Below are positions 8,298-16,377 of a DNA stretch of 64,000 bases, one piece after another. A program made the translations under genes and the position numbers. The stretch spans positions 1-64,000 of the forward strand of contig NZ_JBBOXF010000001.1 of assembly GCF_038007465.1 (NCBI RefSeq), read 5' to 3'. The notes beneath the pieces are model-generated. The model was not told the DNA's origin. It saw only the letters and a list, made by a program, of their open reading frames with translations, and did no database searches. Each line of letters opens with the position of its first letter. Position 1 is the first letter of the stretch. The stretch comes from Sporosarcina sp. FSL K6-1508 (GTDB lineage: Bacteria > Bacillota > Bacilli > Bacillales_A > Planococcaceae).

Positions 8298-10060
8298 CGT
8301 TTACTCACCCCAATCATTTCATGTAATCCTTTACCTGGTGCAACCATCGGATAGACGTTTTCCAACTGCTTTACGCGGCAGTCGATGAGGACGGGTTCAT
8401 CAGACAATAGGGCCTCTTCGAACACTGCCTCCGCTTCATCCAGCGTATCGATACGATAGCCTTTAATGTCATATGCCTCTGCTAATTTCACAAAGTTCGG
8501 CTGAACAGGGATTAATGATTGTGAGTAGCGTTTTTCGTAAAACGTTTCTTGCCACTGGCGCACCATTCCGAGACAGCCATTGTTGAGAATAATGATTTTG
8601 ACTGGGAGGCGCATTTCTTGTAATAGCGACAACTCCTGAGCCGTCATTTGGAATCCAGCGTCTCCGACAATTGCGATAACACGCGCTTCGGGTTTAGCAA
8701 TTTGCGCACCGATTGCTGCCGGAAATCCAAAGCCCATCGTGCCTAGCCCCCCTGACGTCACCCAATGATCCGGATTATTCAGTGAATAGTATTGAGCCGT
8801 CCACATCTGATGCTGCCCTACGTCTGTCGTAACGATTGCATCACCTTTTGTTATGCGGTGGATAATTTCAAGTGCTTGCTGGGGAAGAATTGTTCCTTCC
8901 TCATCATTGTCGTACCACAATGGAAACTTCTTAGCCGACTCTTTCAAGTATGTCAGCCAAACTTCTGTTTCTGGCGACTTAAATTGTTGATTCAGCAAAG
9001 CCTGCAATGCTTCTTTAGCATCTGCTACAATTGGTATTTCTGTTGGAACATTTTTCCCGATTTCGGCAGGATCGATATCGATATGGATGACTTTCGCATT
9101 TGGAGCGAACGTTGCTAGATTGCCTGTCAGTCGATCATCGAAACGCGCCCCGATATTGACAAGTACATCACATTGGCTAATCGCCATGTTGGATGTAACC
9201 GTTCCATGCATACCGGCCATTCCGAGAAATAACTCGTGATTTCCTTGGATACTGCCCAGACCAAGAAGTGTATTCGTTACAGGAATCCGATGTATTTCCA
9301 CGAGTTCCTTTAATTCATCCATCGCCTGGGCATGAAGGATACCTGCGCCCGCTAGGATAAGCGGTTTTTTTGCTTGGGCAATGGCTTCTGCCGCTTTTTG
9401 TATTTGCAAAAAGTTCGGAGTCGTTGTCGGCTGATAACCTGGCAGATCTACTTCAGCATCCATGTCACTTGTCGGAATGAAGAGCCCAGTTGCAATATTC
9501 TTGGGAATATCCACGAGTACCGGTCCCGGACGCCCTGTTGAAGCGATATGAAACGCTTCTTTAATAATTCTCGGAAAGTCACTTACATCGTTCACTTGAT
9601 AGTTGTGCTTTGTGATCGGCTGTGTGATTCCGATAATATCCGCTTCTTGAAAGGCGTCGGTACCAATGACTGTATTTGCTACTTGGCCGGTAAAGATGAC
9701 AAGGGGCAGTGAATCCATCATTGCATCGGTAATTCCCGTTACTAAGTTCGTCGCTCCTGGTCCTGATGTTGCAATGACGACACCCGGCTTTCCTGAAACG
9801 CGTGCATACCCTTCAGCCGCATGAATCGCGCCTTGTTCGTGACGTGCAAGCACATGGGAAATGGGGTTTTGATACAATGCGTCATAGATCGGTAAAACAG
9901 CTCCTCCGGGGTAGCCGAAAATAACATCGACACCCTGGTTCTTTAAAGCTTGAATAAGTACGGCTGACCCATCTTTCGGCTGTTCTGTCTGTCGTGGTTC
10001 AAAGACAGTTTCTTGCGCCAATTCTTTCACTGCTTGCTTCGTTTGAACTTCAGCATTCAT
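8294..10060 (-). CDS. ilvB: Acetolactate synthase catalytic (large) subunit
   Basis: Thiamine-diphosphate enzyme forming acetolactate or acetohydroxybutyrate from pyruvate and a 2-oxoacid. The catalytic Glu lies in ARHEQGAIHAAEGYAR; the central FAD-binding domain contains IGARFDDRLTGN; the C-terminal ThDP/Mg motif begins GDAGFQMTAQEL and continues to the ILNNGCLGMVRQWQ segment. At 588 residues it is slightly longer than the B. subtilis protein because of an N-terminal extension of about 30 residues. It is the first gene after the T-box leader. Confidence 0.96.
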   Translation of the reverse strand: MNAEVQTKQAVKELAQETVFEPRQTEQPKDGSAVLIQALKNQGVDVIFGYPGGAVLPIYDALYQNPISHVLARHEQGAIHAAEGYARVSGKPGVVIATSGPGATNLVTGITDAMMDSLPLVIFTGQVANTVIGTDAFQEADIIGITQPITKHNYQVNDVSDFPRIIKEAFHIASTGRPGPVLVDIPKNIATGLFIPTSDMDAEVDLPGYQPTTTPNFLQIQKAAEAIAQAKKPLILAGAGILHAQAMDELKELVEIHRIPVTNTLLGLGSIQGNHELFLGMAGMHGTVTSNMAISQCDVLVNIGARFDDRLTGNLATFAPNAKVIHIDIDPAEIGKNVPTEIPIVADAKEALQALLNQQFKSPETEVWLTYLKESAKKFPLWYDNDEEGTILPQQALEIIHRITKGDAIVTTDVGQHQMWTAQYYSLNNPDHWVTSGGLGTMGFGFPAAIGAQIAKPEARVIAIVGDAGFQMTAQELSLLQEMRLPVKIIILNNGCLGMVRQWQETFYEKRYSQSLIPVQPNFVKLAEAYDIKGYRIDTLDEAEAVFEEALLSDEPVLIDCRVKQLENVYPMVAPGKGLHEMIGVSKR

Positions 10061-10100
10061 CTATAAACTCCTCCTTACTTTTATTTTGTGAATAAAACTT

Positions 10101-10165
10101 TTCAATAAAAAAAACCTTTTCATCCCACGCAAAGAAACTCTTCTTTACATAGGGATGAAAAAGTT
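10101..10165 (-). terminator. Conditional terminator of the T-box leader
   Basis: On the minus strand CTTTTTCATCCC pairs with GGGATGAAAAGG across a loop of about 24 bases, followed by eight T residues. It lies 40 bases before ilvB and directly after the T-box core with which it competes. Confidence 0.88.
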
Positions 10166-10380
10166 TTTCATGGTACCACCCTTGTTCGCAGCAATCTTGC
10201 TGCCTCATGAATAGACTAGGTCTATTCTTTTTATAACGAGCGCAGATGTTCCGCGCCCGGGACTGCCTACTAAGGAAACTTTTCAGCAATCCACTCCGGG
10301 GTGATGTCGCAATTAGTTGTATTGCCGGCTTTCAGCTATACCAGCTCTCTGTGAATACAGTTTCTAATTACTTTTGCCCC
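10101..10380 (-). promoter_or_regulatory. T-box leader of ilvB operon, probable Ile (AUC) specifier
   Basis: The minus strand carries the T-box core AAGGGTGGTACC at 10183-10172, followed by a Rho-independent terminator. Upstream are the Stem I landmarks: an AGTA-containing strand, AGAGAG-type bulge, the GGT...TGAAAGCC distal loop and a closing strand (AATTAG pairs with CTAATT). In the specifier loop the sequence reads GACATCACC; T-box specifiers are usually followed by ACC, so the codon is most likely ATC (Ile) at 10305-10303. Uncharged tRNA would stabilise the antiterminator and let ilvB-ilvA be transcribed. The leader begins within about 20 bases of the ilvD stop, so any separate promoter must lie inside ilvD. 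The specifier call is an inference from alignment by eye. Confidence 0.9.
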
Positions 10381-10398
10381 ATCATTGATTTGAAGCTA

Positions 10399-12066
10399 TT
10401 AGATTTTCATGACGCCGCCTGTACTTGCAGATGTGACAAGCGCTGAATATCTGGCCAGATAGCCTTTTTTAATTTTAGGTTCAAATGGTTTTAAGTGAGC
10501 TCTTCGTTTGTCGAGTTCTTCCTCGAAGACTTCAAGTTCAATCGTCCTGTTTGTTAAGTCGATTGCAATGATATCCCCGTTTTCGACTAACGCAATTGGC
10601 CCGCCTTCAGCGGCTTCCGGTGAAATATGGCCAATCGAGATGCCACGGGATGCACCCGAAAATCGTCCGTCTGTAATGAGTGCGACTTTCGTTGCCAGCC
10701 CGCGTCCTGCAATTGCCGCAGTCGGTGCGAGCATTTCCGGCATTCCAGGTCCGCCTTTTGGACCTTCATAGCGGATAACAACAACATCGCCTTCTTTTAC
10801 GGTTCCGTTGTCAATGCCTTCTTGCGTGTCTTCCTGAGATTCAAACACAATGGCTTTTCCTCTGAACTCTTTGATTGAAGGATCGACGGCGCCTACTTTG
10901 ATCACGCCTCCGTCCGGTGCAATATTGCCGAATAGTACGGACAAGCCGCCTACAGGACTGTATGCATTATCATGACGACGAATAACTTCATCGTTGAGAA
11001 TATGTGAGTCTTTCACATTTTCATAGAGTGATTTTCCGGTAATCGTCATTCGGTCCGGATGCACCGCTCCTTCAATTTCACAAAGCTCTTTAATTATTGC
11101 ACTGACACCGCCTGCCATATGAACATCGTGCATCGTGTAGTCAGATGATGGACTAATTTTTGATAAATAGGGAATTCGTTTGGCGACTTCGTTAATATCC
11201 CGGACATCGTATTCGATTTCTGCTTCATGTGCAATAGCAAGTGTATGAAGGACTGTGTTTGTCGAACCGCCCATTGCCATATCAAGTGCAAATGCATCAT
11301 CGATTGTTTCTTTCGTTATGATGTCACGCGGCTTCACATCTTCTTTCACCATGCGAACGAGATGTTCCGCGGCTTCTTTAATGAGTCGATGACGTTCATC
11401 CGAAGTAGCAACGATTGTTCCGTTACCTGGAACTGTCACTCCCAGCATTTCCATTAACGAGTTCATGGAATTCGCTGTGAACATTCCTGAACAGGATCCG
11501 CATGTCGGACATGCACTCTGTTCAATGTCGAGCAACTCTTCAGCTGTCATCGTACCCTGTTTATAGGCCCCGACACCTTCGAACACAGAGACGAGCGATA
11601 GGGGCTTGCCATCGGATGACGTACCGCCTTCCATCGGACCGCCCGAAACGAAAACTGATGGGACGTTCGTTCGAACTGCCGCCATTAACATACCTGGCGT
11701 AATTTTGTCACAGTTCGGAATGTAGAACACGCCGTCGAACCAGTGAGCATTGATAACCGTTTCTGCCGAGTCTGCGATGAGTTCACGGCTTGGCAGTGAA
11801 TACCGCATACCGATATGTCCCATCGCAATCCCATCGTCAACGCCAATTGTGTTGAACTCAAACGGAATACCGCCGGCTTCACGAATCGCTTCTTTAACAA
11901 CCTCTGCGAATTTGTTTAAATGCATATGACCTGGAATAATATCAATATATGAGTTACAGACTCCAATGAAAGGTTTGTGCATATCTTTCATCCTGACGCC
12001 AGTTGCGTACAGTAAACTTCTATGGGGTGCACGGTCTACCCCTTTTTTGATCATGTCACTTCTCAT
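10399..12066 (-). CDS. ilvD: Dihydroxy-acid dehydratase
   Basis: Fe-S enzyme converting dihydroxy-isovalerate and its Ile-pathway homologue to the 2-oxoacids. Visible cluster cysteines are in IPNCDKITPGM and SACPTCGSCSGMFTANSMN; GRFSGASRGISIGHI is the C-terminal signature. At 555 residues it has the normal length, and GAGGAGA precedes the ATG. It stands upstream of the T-box leader and so should not be controlled by it, unlike ilvB onwards. A cre-like site lies about 180 bases upstream. Confidence 0.96.
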   Translation of the reverse strand: MRSDMIKKGVDRAPHRSLLYATGVRMKDMHKPFIGVCNSYIDIIPGHMHLNKFAEVVKEAIREAGGIPFEFNTIGVDDGIAMGHIGMRYSLPSRELIADSAETVINAHWFDGVFYIPNCDKITPGMLMAAVRTNVPSVFVSGGPMEGGTSSDGKPLSLVSVFEGVGAYKQGTMTAEELLDIEQSACPTCGSCSGMFTANSMNSLMEMLGVTVPGNGTIVATSDERHRLIKEAAEHLVRMVKEDVKPRDIITKETIDDAFALDMAMGGSTNTVLHTLAIAHEAEIEYDVRDINEVAKRIPYLSKISPSSDYTMHDVHMAGGVSAIIKELCEIEGAVHPDRMTITGKSLYENVKDSHILNDEVIRRHDNAYSPVGGLSVLFGNIAPDGGVIKVGAVDPSIKEFRGKAIVFESQEDTQEGIDNGTVKEGDVVVIRYEGPKGGPGMPEMLAPTAAIAGRGLATKVALITDGRFSGASRGISIGHISPEAAEGGPIALVENGDIIAIDLTNRTIELEVFEEELDKRRAHLKPFEPKIKKGYLARYSALVTSASTGGVMKI

Positions 12067-12245
12067 TGCAATCTCTCCTCATCAAATCACTTACATGTTG
12101 TTCATCTGTTTTTCTTGTTGGTTAGGTTATGTAGTTTGTGAAATGAATCACGAACTGAATTGGATTGATGTCATCATATCTTGGATATCCTCCCGAGTCA
12201 ACAGTGTTTTTAAAATTATTAGCCAATTATGAATAGTGCATTTTA

Positions 12246-12261
12246 ATGTATCCGCTTACAA
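12246..12261 (-). promoter_or_regulatory. Perfect-consensus cre (CcpA) site upstream of ilvD
   Basis: The minus strand reads TTGTAAGCGGATACAT, which fits WTGNAARCGNWWNCAW at every fixed position. CcpA is known to activate the ilv-leu operon of B. subtilis through a cre site, so a similar link of carbon status to branched-chain synthesis is likely. A 12-base perfect palindrome GCGATATATCGC lies 13 bases further upstream (12274-12285). I saw no strong -35/-10 pair here. Confidence 0.65.
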
Positions 12262-12373
12262 GCCTTTCACAACGCGATATATCGCATATAACATAATTTG
12301 TTCACTTTTTAATTATTTTTTATGAATTCAATTTCCGGTAGTTTCATTCGAGTTTGGGAGTCTTCCAATCACA

Positions 12374-12410
12374 GAAAAAAACCACTCCAGAAGTGTTTAC
12401 TGGAGTGGCT
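12374..12410 (-). terminator. Terminator after the haem ABC operon
   Basis: CCACTCCAG and its complement CTGGAGTGG enclose a 9-base loop; on the minus strand a run of T follows. It ends the transcript that leaves the ATPase gene at 12451. Confidence 0.85.
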
Positions 12411-12417
12411 GCTTTGT

Positions 12418-12450
12418 GGGTGACAGTCACCCAGTCAATTCTCACACAAT
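12418..12450 (+). repeat. REP-like palindrome copy A
   Basis: GGGTGACAGTCACCC at 12418-12432, then the family tail (AGTCAATTCTCACACAATT) that ends exactly at the stop codon of the ATPase gene. One of ten copies in the window. Confidence 0.85.
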
Positions 12451-13221
12451 TTAAATTCCTACTGGAATGATGTACATACCAGTTGCTTTATCGTTTTTTA
12501 CGACTACGTCAACTCCATAAATCTCTTTTACGGTTTGAACGGTAATGACTTCGCTTGGCGCGCCTGTAGCGACGATTTTACCTGCTTTCATCGCAATAAT
12601 TGTATCGCTGTAACGGATCGCCTGATTAATGTCGTGTAAAACCATGACAATCGACATTCCATGCGTGCGATTTAAGCCTTTGATCAGTTCCAATAATTCG
12701 TATTGGTAATATATATCAAGATAGGTCGTCGGCTCATCCAGTAGAAGAAAGGGTGTTTTTTGAGCTAATGCCATTGCAATCCAGACACGCTGCATTTGAC
12801 CTCCAGATAATTCGTCAATCGGCACCGATCGCTTATCCGTCAAATTGGTGCATGCAAGCGCCCAGTCAATGGCCTGTTGGTCTTCATCTGTTGCTGAGGT
12901 AAAAAGACTCTTATATGGAATCCGTCCGTAACTTGTTAGTTTTTCGACAGTCATATCCGACGGGGCGTTATTTTGCTGGTGGACAACGGCTAACTTCTTC
13001 GCTAGTTCTTTCGGCTTGAAATCAGCGAGTGCTTTTCCTTCTAATTGAACTTGTCCACTTTGCGGAAGATTATTATTGGCCATTACGCCAAGAAGTGTCG
13101 ATTTTCCGCAACCATTCGGTCCGATAATTGTTGTCACTTTTCCACTCTCAATTGTACTGTTGACGCCATGTAACGTATTTACTTTTTTGTCGTAGGAGAA
13201 AACAATATCCTTAATGTCCAT
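12451..13221 (-). CDS. Haem/iron-siderophore ABC transporter ATPase
   Basis: FepC/FhuC-type ATPase. The Walker A motif is GPNGCGKST, the ABC signature LSGGQMQRVWIAMALAQ, Walker B FLLLDEPTTYLD, and the switch His is in VLHDINQA. The frame opens at a GTG at 13233, but ATG 13221 (MDIKDIVFSYDKK) matches the family start; it overlaps the permease gene by 11 bases. It is the last gene of the NEAT/haem operon and most likely powers haem import through the permease and the lipoprotein just upstream. Confidence 0.9.
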   Translation of the reverse strand: MDIKDIVFSYDKKVNTLHGVNSTIESGKVTTIIGPNGCGKSTLLGVMANNNLPQSGQVQLEGKALADFKPKELAKKLAVVHQQNNAPSDMTVEKLTSYGRIPYKSLFTSATDEDQQAIDWALACTNLTDKRSVPIDELSGGQMQRVWIAMALAQKTPFLLLDEPTTYLDIYYQYELLELIKGLNRTHGMSIVMVLHDINQAIRYSDTIIAMKAGKIVATGAPSEVITVQTVKEIYGVDVVVKNDKATGMYIIPVGI

Positions 13222-14203
13222 AAATACGATCACTCTTTCTCAACAAGAATATGAGGAAAGGCCCCCCGATGACTGCCATGATGATAGAAGCAGGGATTTC
13301 ATTTGGCGCGATAATCGTTCGCCCAACTGTATCTGCTGTTAAAATCAGTAAGGCTCCTGCCAATGCTGAAAACGGGATGAGGACTTTGTGGTCCGTTCCA
13401 ACCAATGATCGCCCAATATGAGGGATAAGCAAGCCCACAAAAGCAAATAAGCCCGCGACTGCCGTTGCAACTGAAGCAAGCAAGACGGCCACCAAAGAAA
13501 TCACCAACCGTGCTAGATTTACATTAACCCCAAGATTTTTTGCCGTTTTATCATCCAGTGCTAAGTAATTGCACCATGAATAAACGATAAACGCTAATAC
13601 TAGACCAATCGTTCCATATAAGACGATCACATCGACATCACTCCACTTTTTCATCGTGAGCGTCGAAGTCATCACTTGACTCATTGATTGTGTAATCGCA
13701 CTTCCGCTAAATCCAAGCCCTTGACTCAGCCCTGTAAATAAAGCATTCACTGCTATCCCGATTAAAATCATACGAAGCGGATCGAGTCCGGATCTCCACG
13801 ATAGTGTGTACACAAGGAAAAATGCAAAAGCCCCTCCCAAAAATGCAAAAAGAGGTACAAAAAAGTACAGCGTCGGAAACAACGCTACAACAAGTATGGA
13901 CATAAACCCTGCACCCGCGGAAACACCAATAATTCCAGGGTCTGCTAATGGATTTCGCATTACTGCTTGCAGCAGTACTCCCGCCACTGACAAAGCTGCT
14001 CCTGCAAACATGGCGATTAGAATCCGCGGTAGGCGCAAGTCTTTAATGATAGCAACTTGCTCATTTGTCCCCGTTAAGAGTCCTTGAATCAGTTCAAATG
14101 GCGTGACTTTAATGCTCCCCATGAGAGCGGATTGAATGCTGACAACTATGAGTAATAGTATGACGCTGACAAAACTGAGCGTCTTTTTATTTTTCCGCAA
14201 CAT
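13211..14203 (-). CDS. Haem ABC transporter permease (FecCD family, IsdF-like)
   Basis: A 330-residue multi-pass membrane protein with about nine or ten hydrophobic segments. AGAALSVAGVLLQAVMRNPLADPGIIGVSAGA-type sequence (conserved parts GVLLQAVMRNPLADP and GISAGA-like) and GLIAFVG-like FAFVGLLIPHIGRSLVG mark the FecCD family of vitamin B12, siderophore and haem permeases. It lies 14 bases after the lipoprotein gene and overlaps the ATPase gene. The NEAT genes upstream point to haem as substrate. Confidence 0.92.
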   Translation of the reverse strand: MLRKNKKTLSFVSVILLLIVVSIQSALMGSIKVTPFELIQGLLTGTNEQVAIIKDLRLPRILIAMFAGAALSVAGVLLQAVMRNPLADPGIIGVSAGAGFMSILVVALFPTLYFFVPLFAFLGGAFAFFLVYTLSWRSGLDPLRMILIGIAVNALFTGLSQGLGFSGSAITQSMSQVMTSTLTMKKWSDVDVIVLYGTIGLVLAFIVYSWCNYLALDDKTAKNLGVNVNLARLVISLVAVLLASVATAVAGLFAFVGLLIPHIGRSLVGTDHKVLIPFSALAGALLILTADTVGRTIIAPNEIPASIIMAVIGGPFLIFLLRKSDRIYGH

Positions 14204-14217
14204 TATTTTCCCTGCCT

Positions 14218-15105
14218 TTAGTTTGGATACAACATTTTTTGCAGTTCACCTAGCGCTTCGACTGCAGCCAGACTACCTGTTGTTCCAAATAGAAGTTCGT
14301 CTAAATCATACACACGGTCGTTTTTAACAGCCTCGAAATGTTTCCAAATATCATTGGATTTAAATTCGTCATCAAACATTTTGACCACTTCCTCAGGCAT
14401 CCCGTGTGACGCTCTTAAAATAATATCCGGTTTTGCTTGCTGTAGATATTCCGTATTGGAAGACAAAAACTCTACTTTTTCTCCGGTAATGACATTTTTT
14501 CCGCCACTCCGTTTTACAAGGTCTCCGATATACGAGTTTTCTGTTGCAACTAGATAACTCCCTGGAATACCAAGTAATATAAGAACGGATGGCTGTTCTT
14601 GTCCTTCCGTCAACTTATCAATTTCGGCGACTTTTTCTTCGAATTCATTGATAATGGCTTCTGCCTGTTCTTGACGGTCGTACTTCTCGCCTAATTTCAA
14701 GATTTCGCTATGCATCGCATCGATGCTCTCCAAATTGACATAGGTCATATCAATGTCCCGTTCGTCAAACATTTCTTGCAAGTCATATTTTAACGTTGTC
14801 ACGGACAGTATTTCTGTCGGTTTCAGTGACAGTAGCATTTCCATGTCAGGGCTCATTGGGTTTCCCACTTTTTCCGCGTCCTTATAGCGTTTAGGCAACT
14901 CTTTGTAACTGGACGGTACCCCGACTAAATCAATTTCAAGTGCATCCATTATTTCCGTCAATGCGACCGTTGTTGCAACAATTCGATCGCCCGCTGGATC
15001 AATTTTTTTTTCATTGGATGAAGTTCCCTCTTGCGATGAACAACCGGCCAACATAACAATAGCTAAAAGCGTATAAAGAAGGTTCCTTACTGTTCGCATT
15101 TTCAT
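14218..15105 (-). CDS. isdE: Haem-binding lipoprotein of ABC transporter (IsdE-like)
   Basis: A 295-residue periplasmic-binding-protein fold (class III) lipoprotein. The signal peptide ends in the lipobox MLAGCSS, so the mature protein should be anchored by Cys22. GDRIVATTVALTEIMDALEIDLVGVP and NPMSPDMEMLLSLKPTEIL are typical of the helical-backbone TroA/BtuF family. With NEAT proteins upstream and a FecCD permease downstream it is best read as the membrane-proximal haem receptor. The symbol rests on context; a siderophore-binding relative cannot be excluded. Confidence 0.82.
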   Translation of the reverse strand: MKMRTVRNLLYTLLAIVMLAGCSSQEGTSSNEKKIDPAGDRIVATTVALTEIMDALEIDLVGVPSSYKELPKRYKDAEKVGNPMSPDMEMLLSLKPTEILSVTTLKYDLQEMFDERDIDMTYVNLESIDAMHSEILKLGEKYDRQEQAEAIINEFEEKVAEIDKLTEGQEQPSVLILLGIPGSYLVATENSYIGDLVKRSGGKNVITGEKVEFLSSNTEYLQQAKPDIILRASHGMPEEVVKMFDDEFKSNDIWKHFEAVKNDRVYDLDELLFGTTGSLAAVEALGELQKMLYPN

Positions 15106-15130
15106 TCACAACTCCTTGCCGCTTATGTAA

Positions 15131-15242
15131 GAAAAGCACAATGCGCCCGCGAGACGCGACGGGCATAAGTCAATCCAGCGACGTGGCGCTCTTGGATTGC
15201 TTATGACCCGAGCGGCTGGGCGCCTGTAGCTAGATACTGTTC
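15131..15242 (+). repeat. Dispersed structured repeat, copy 1
   Basis: Begins GAAAAGCACAATGCGCCC and ends CTTATGACCCGAGC...GGCGCC...AGCTAGA. It aligns well with 33542-33666 and can fold end to end because the GCGCC-type blocks are complementary. It lies between isdE and the NEAT gene. Strand of action is unknown. Confidence 0.7.
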
Positions 15243-15278
15243 CAGGTTGAAGAACTTATACTTTCTTATCTTTTAAAA

Positions 15279-15313
15279 AAGGGGTCTCGCTATTCGTTCT
15301 CAAGCCCCTACTA
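15279..15313 (-). terminator. Terminator after the first NEAT gene
   Basis: On the minus strand AGGGGCTTGAG and GAGACCCCT bracket a short loop and are followed by six T. It would lower read-through from the NEAT genes into the haem ABC genes. Confidence 0.65.
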
Positions 15314-15324
15314 CTCTATACCTC

Positions 15325-16284
15325 TTATTTTTCAGTCCGTGAACGTTGTCTCATAGCGAAGATTATAACTCCACCAAGAATAAGTACTGAGAAAATGACG
15401 ATAAACAATGTAGAATTCGATTTAGTTGTCGAATCTGCTTCGACCTCTTCTTCAATTGCTTCTTTCGTTTCTTCGGATGACTCTTCTGCTGCTTGTTCTT
15501 CAGCAGCAATTTCTTCCTCTTTCGTCACAGACTCTTTTTCTTCTTTCGTTTGCTCGGTTGGTTTAGTCGATTCAGAAGCTTTTTCTTCTGTCACAGTATC
15601 TGTCTTTTCTTCCGCCGCTTCTTTGGTATCTAGTTTTTTCTCGTCGGTTTTTGTTTCTACTTTCGCAACAGCTTCTTGTTTTTCTGCTGGTTTAGATGTT
15701 GCACTCGCCTTTTCCGTTGTTACTGCGGGCTTGGGTGCTGGTTTAGGTGTTGGTTGTGCTGGCTTTGGTGTTGGTTTAGGTGCTGGAGGTGTTGCGGGCT
15801 TTTGTGCGACAGGTGCCAAAGGGATGCTGGAACTGTTAAATTTGAAGCGGATATCGTATTTGTTGTCATATGTAAAACCGGGAATACCCGTTACAATGAC
15901 ATGAATTTTGGCATTTACCAATTGCTCAATGTCTTTCACTTCAAATTTCACAACGCGTTTGTCATTTGCCGTATCATTACTAACTACTTGTACATCGGCA
16001 AATCCGCCGCCTGCTGATACTTTAAAGTATTGCCACCAAGAACTGTTTTTCAATGTAACAACGGCATATGTTTTGCCATTTTGAACAATTACTTTTGCTG
16101 GGCTAACCATATATTCAGCTGTCGTTGATTGCTCATTGCCCGTATCTTTCAACACTGTAAACGGAACCGTATACTCGCCATCGGCATAGTTGGAAGCCGC
16201 AGCAGCTTTTTCAGGTGCAAGTGTGGGAAGTATAGTAAATATAGCGAATAATACTGTCATCATAAAAACGGATTTTTTTCTCAA
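15325..16284 (-). CDS. Membrane-anchored NEAT haem-binding protein
   Basis: A 319-residue secreted protein. Residues 1-29 form a signal peptide, 31-155 one NEAT domain with the haem motif YDNKYDIRFKF (Tyr139 and Tyr143, the YxxxY pair), then a Pro/Lys linker (PKPTPKPAQP repeats), a long Glu/Lys/Thr-rich segment and a C-terminal membrane helix (LFIVIFSVLILGGVIIFAM) with a basic tail. No LPXTG or NPQTN sorting signal is visible before the helix, so it is probably held by the helix itself. Its role is passing haem across the wall towards the IsdE-like lipoprotein. Confidence 0.88.
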   Translation of the reverse strand: MRKKSVFMMTVLFAIFTILPTLAPEKAAAASNYADGEYTVPFTVLKDTGNEQSTTAEYMVSPAKVIVQNGKTYAVVTLKNSSWWQYFKVSAGGGFADVQVVSNDTANDKRVVKFEVKDIEQLVNAKIHVIVTGIPGFTYDNKYDIRFKFNSSSIPLAPVAQKPATPPAPKPTPKPAQPTPKPAPKPAVTTEKASATSKPAEKQEAVAKVETKTDEKKLDTKEAAEEKTDTVTEEKASESTKPTEQTKEEKESVTKEEEIAAEEQAAEESSEETKEAIEEEVEADSTTKSNSTLFIVIFSVLILGGVIIFAMRQRSRTEK

Positions 16285-16321
16285 ATCATGATCTCCTTTA
16301 CCAAAAACATTTTAATCAGTA

Positions 16322-16362
16322 CAACGCCGGCTGTCACAATTGGTGCAGTGACGCCGGCATTG
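16322..16362 (-). other. Hairpin between NEAT genes (no T tract)
   Basis: GCCGGCGTCAC pairs with GTGACAGCCGGC, leaving one bulge, around a 10-base loop. No T run follows, so it is more likely an mRNA-stabilising or processing stem than a terminator. Confidence 0.5.
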
Positions 16363-16377
16363 ATTGATCATATAAAA

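Noticed and set aside
16322..16362. Hairpin taken as a Rho-independent terminator
   Set aside because: No T tract on either strand; kept as a plain stem-loop.
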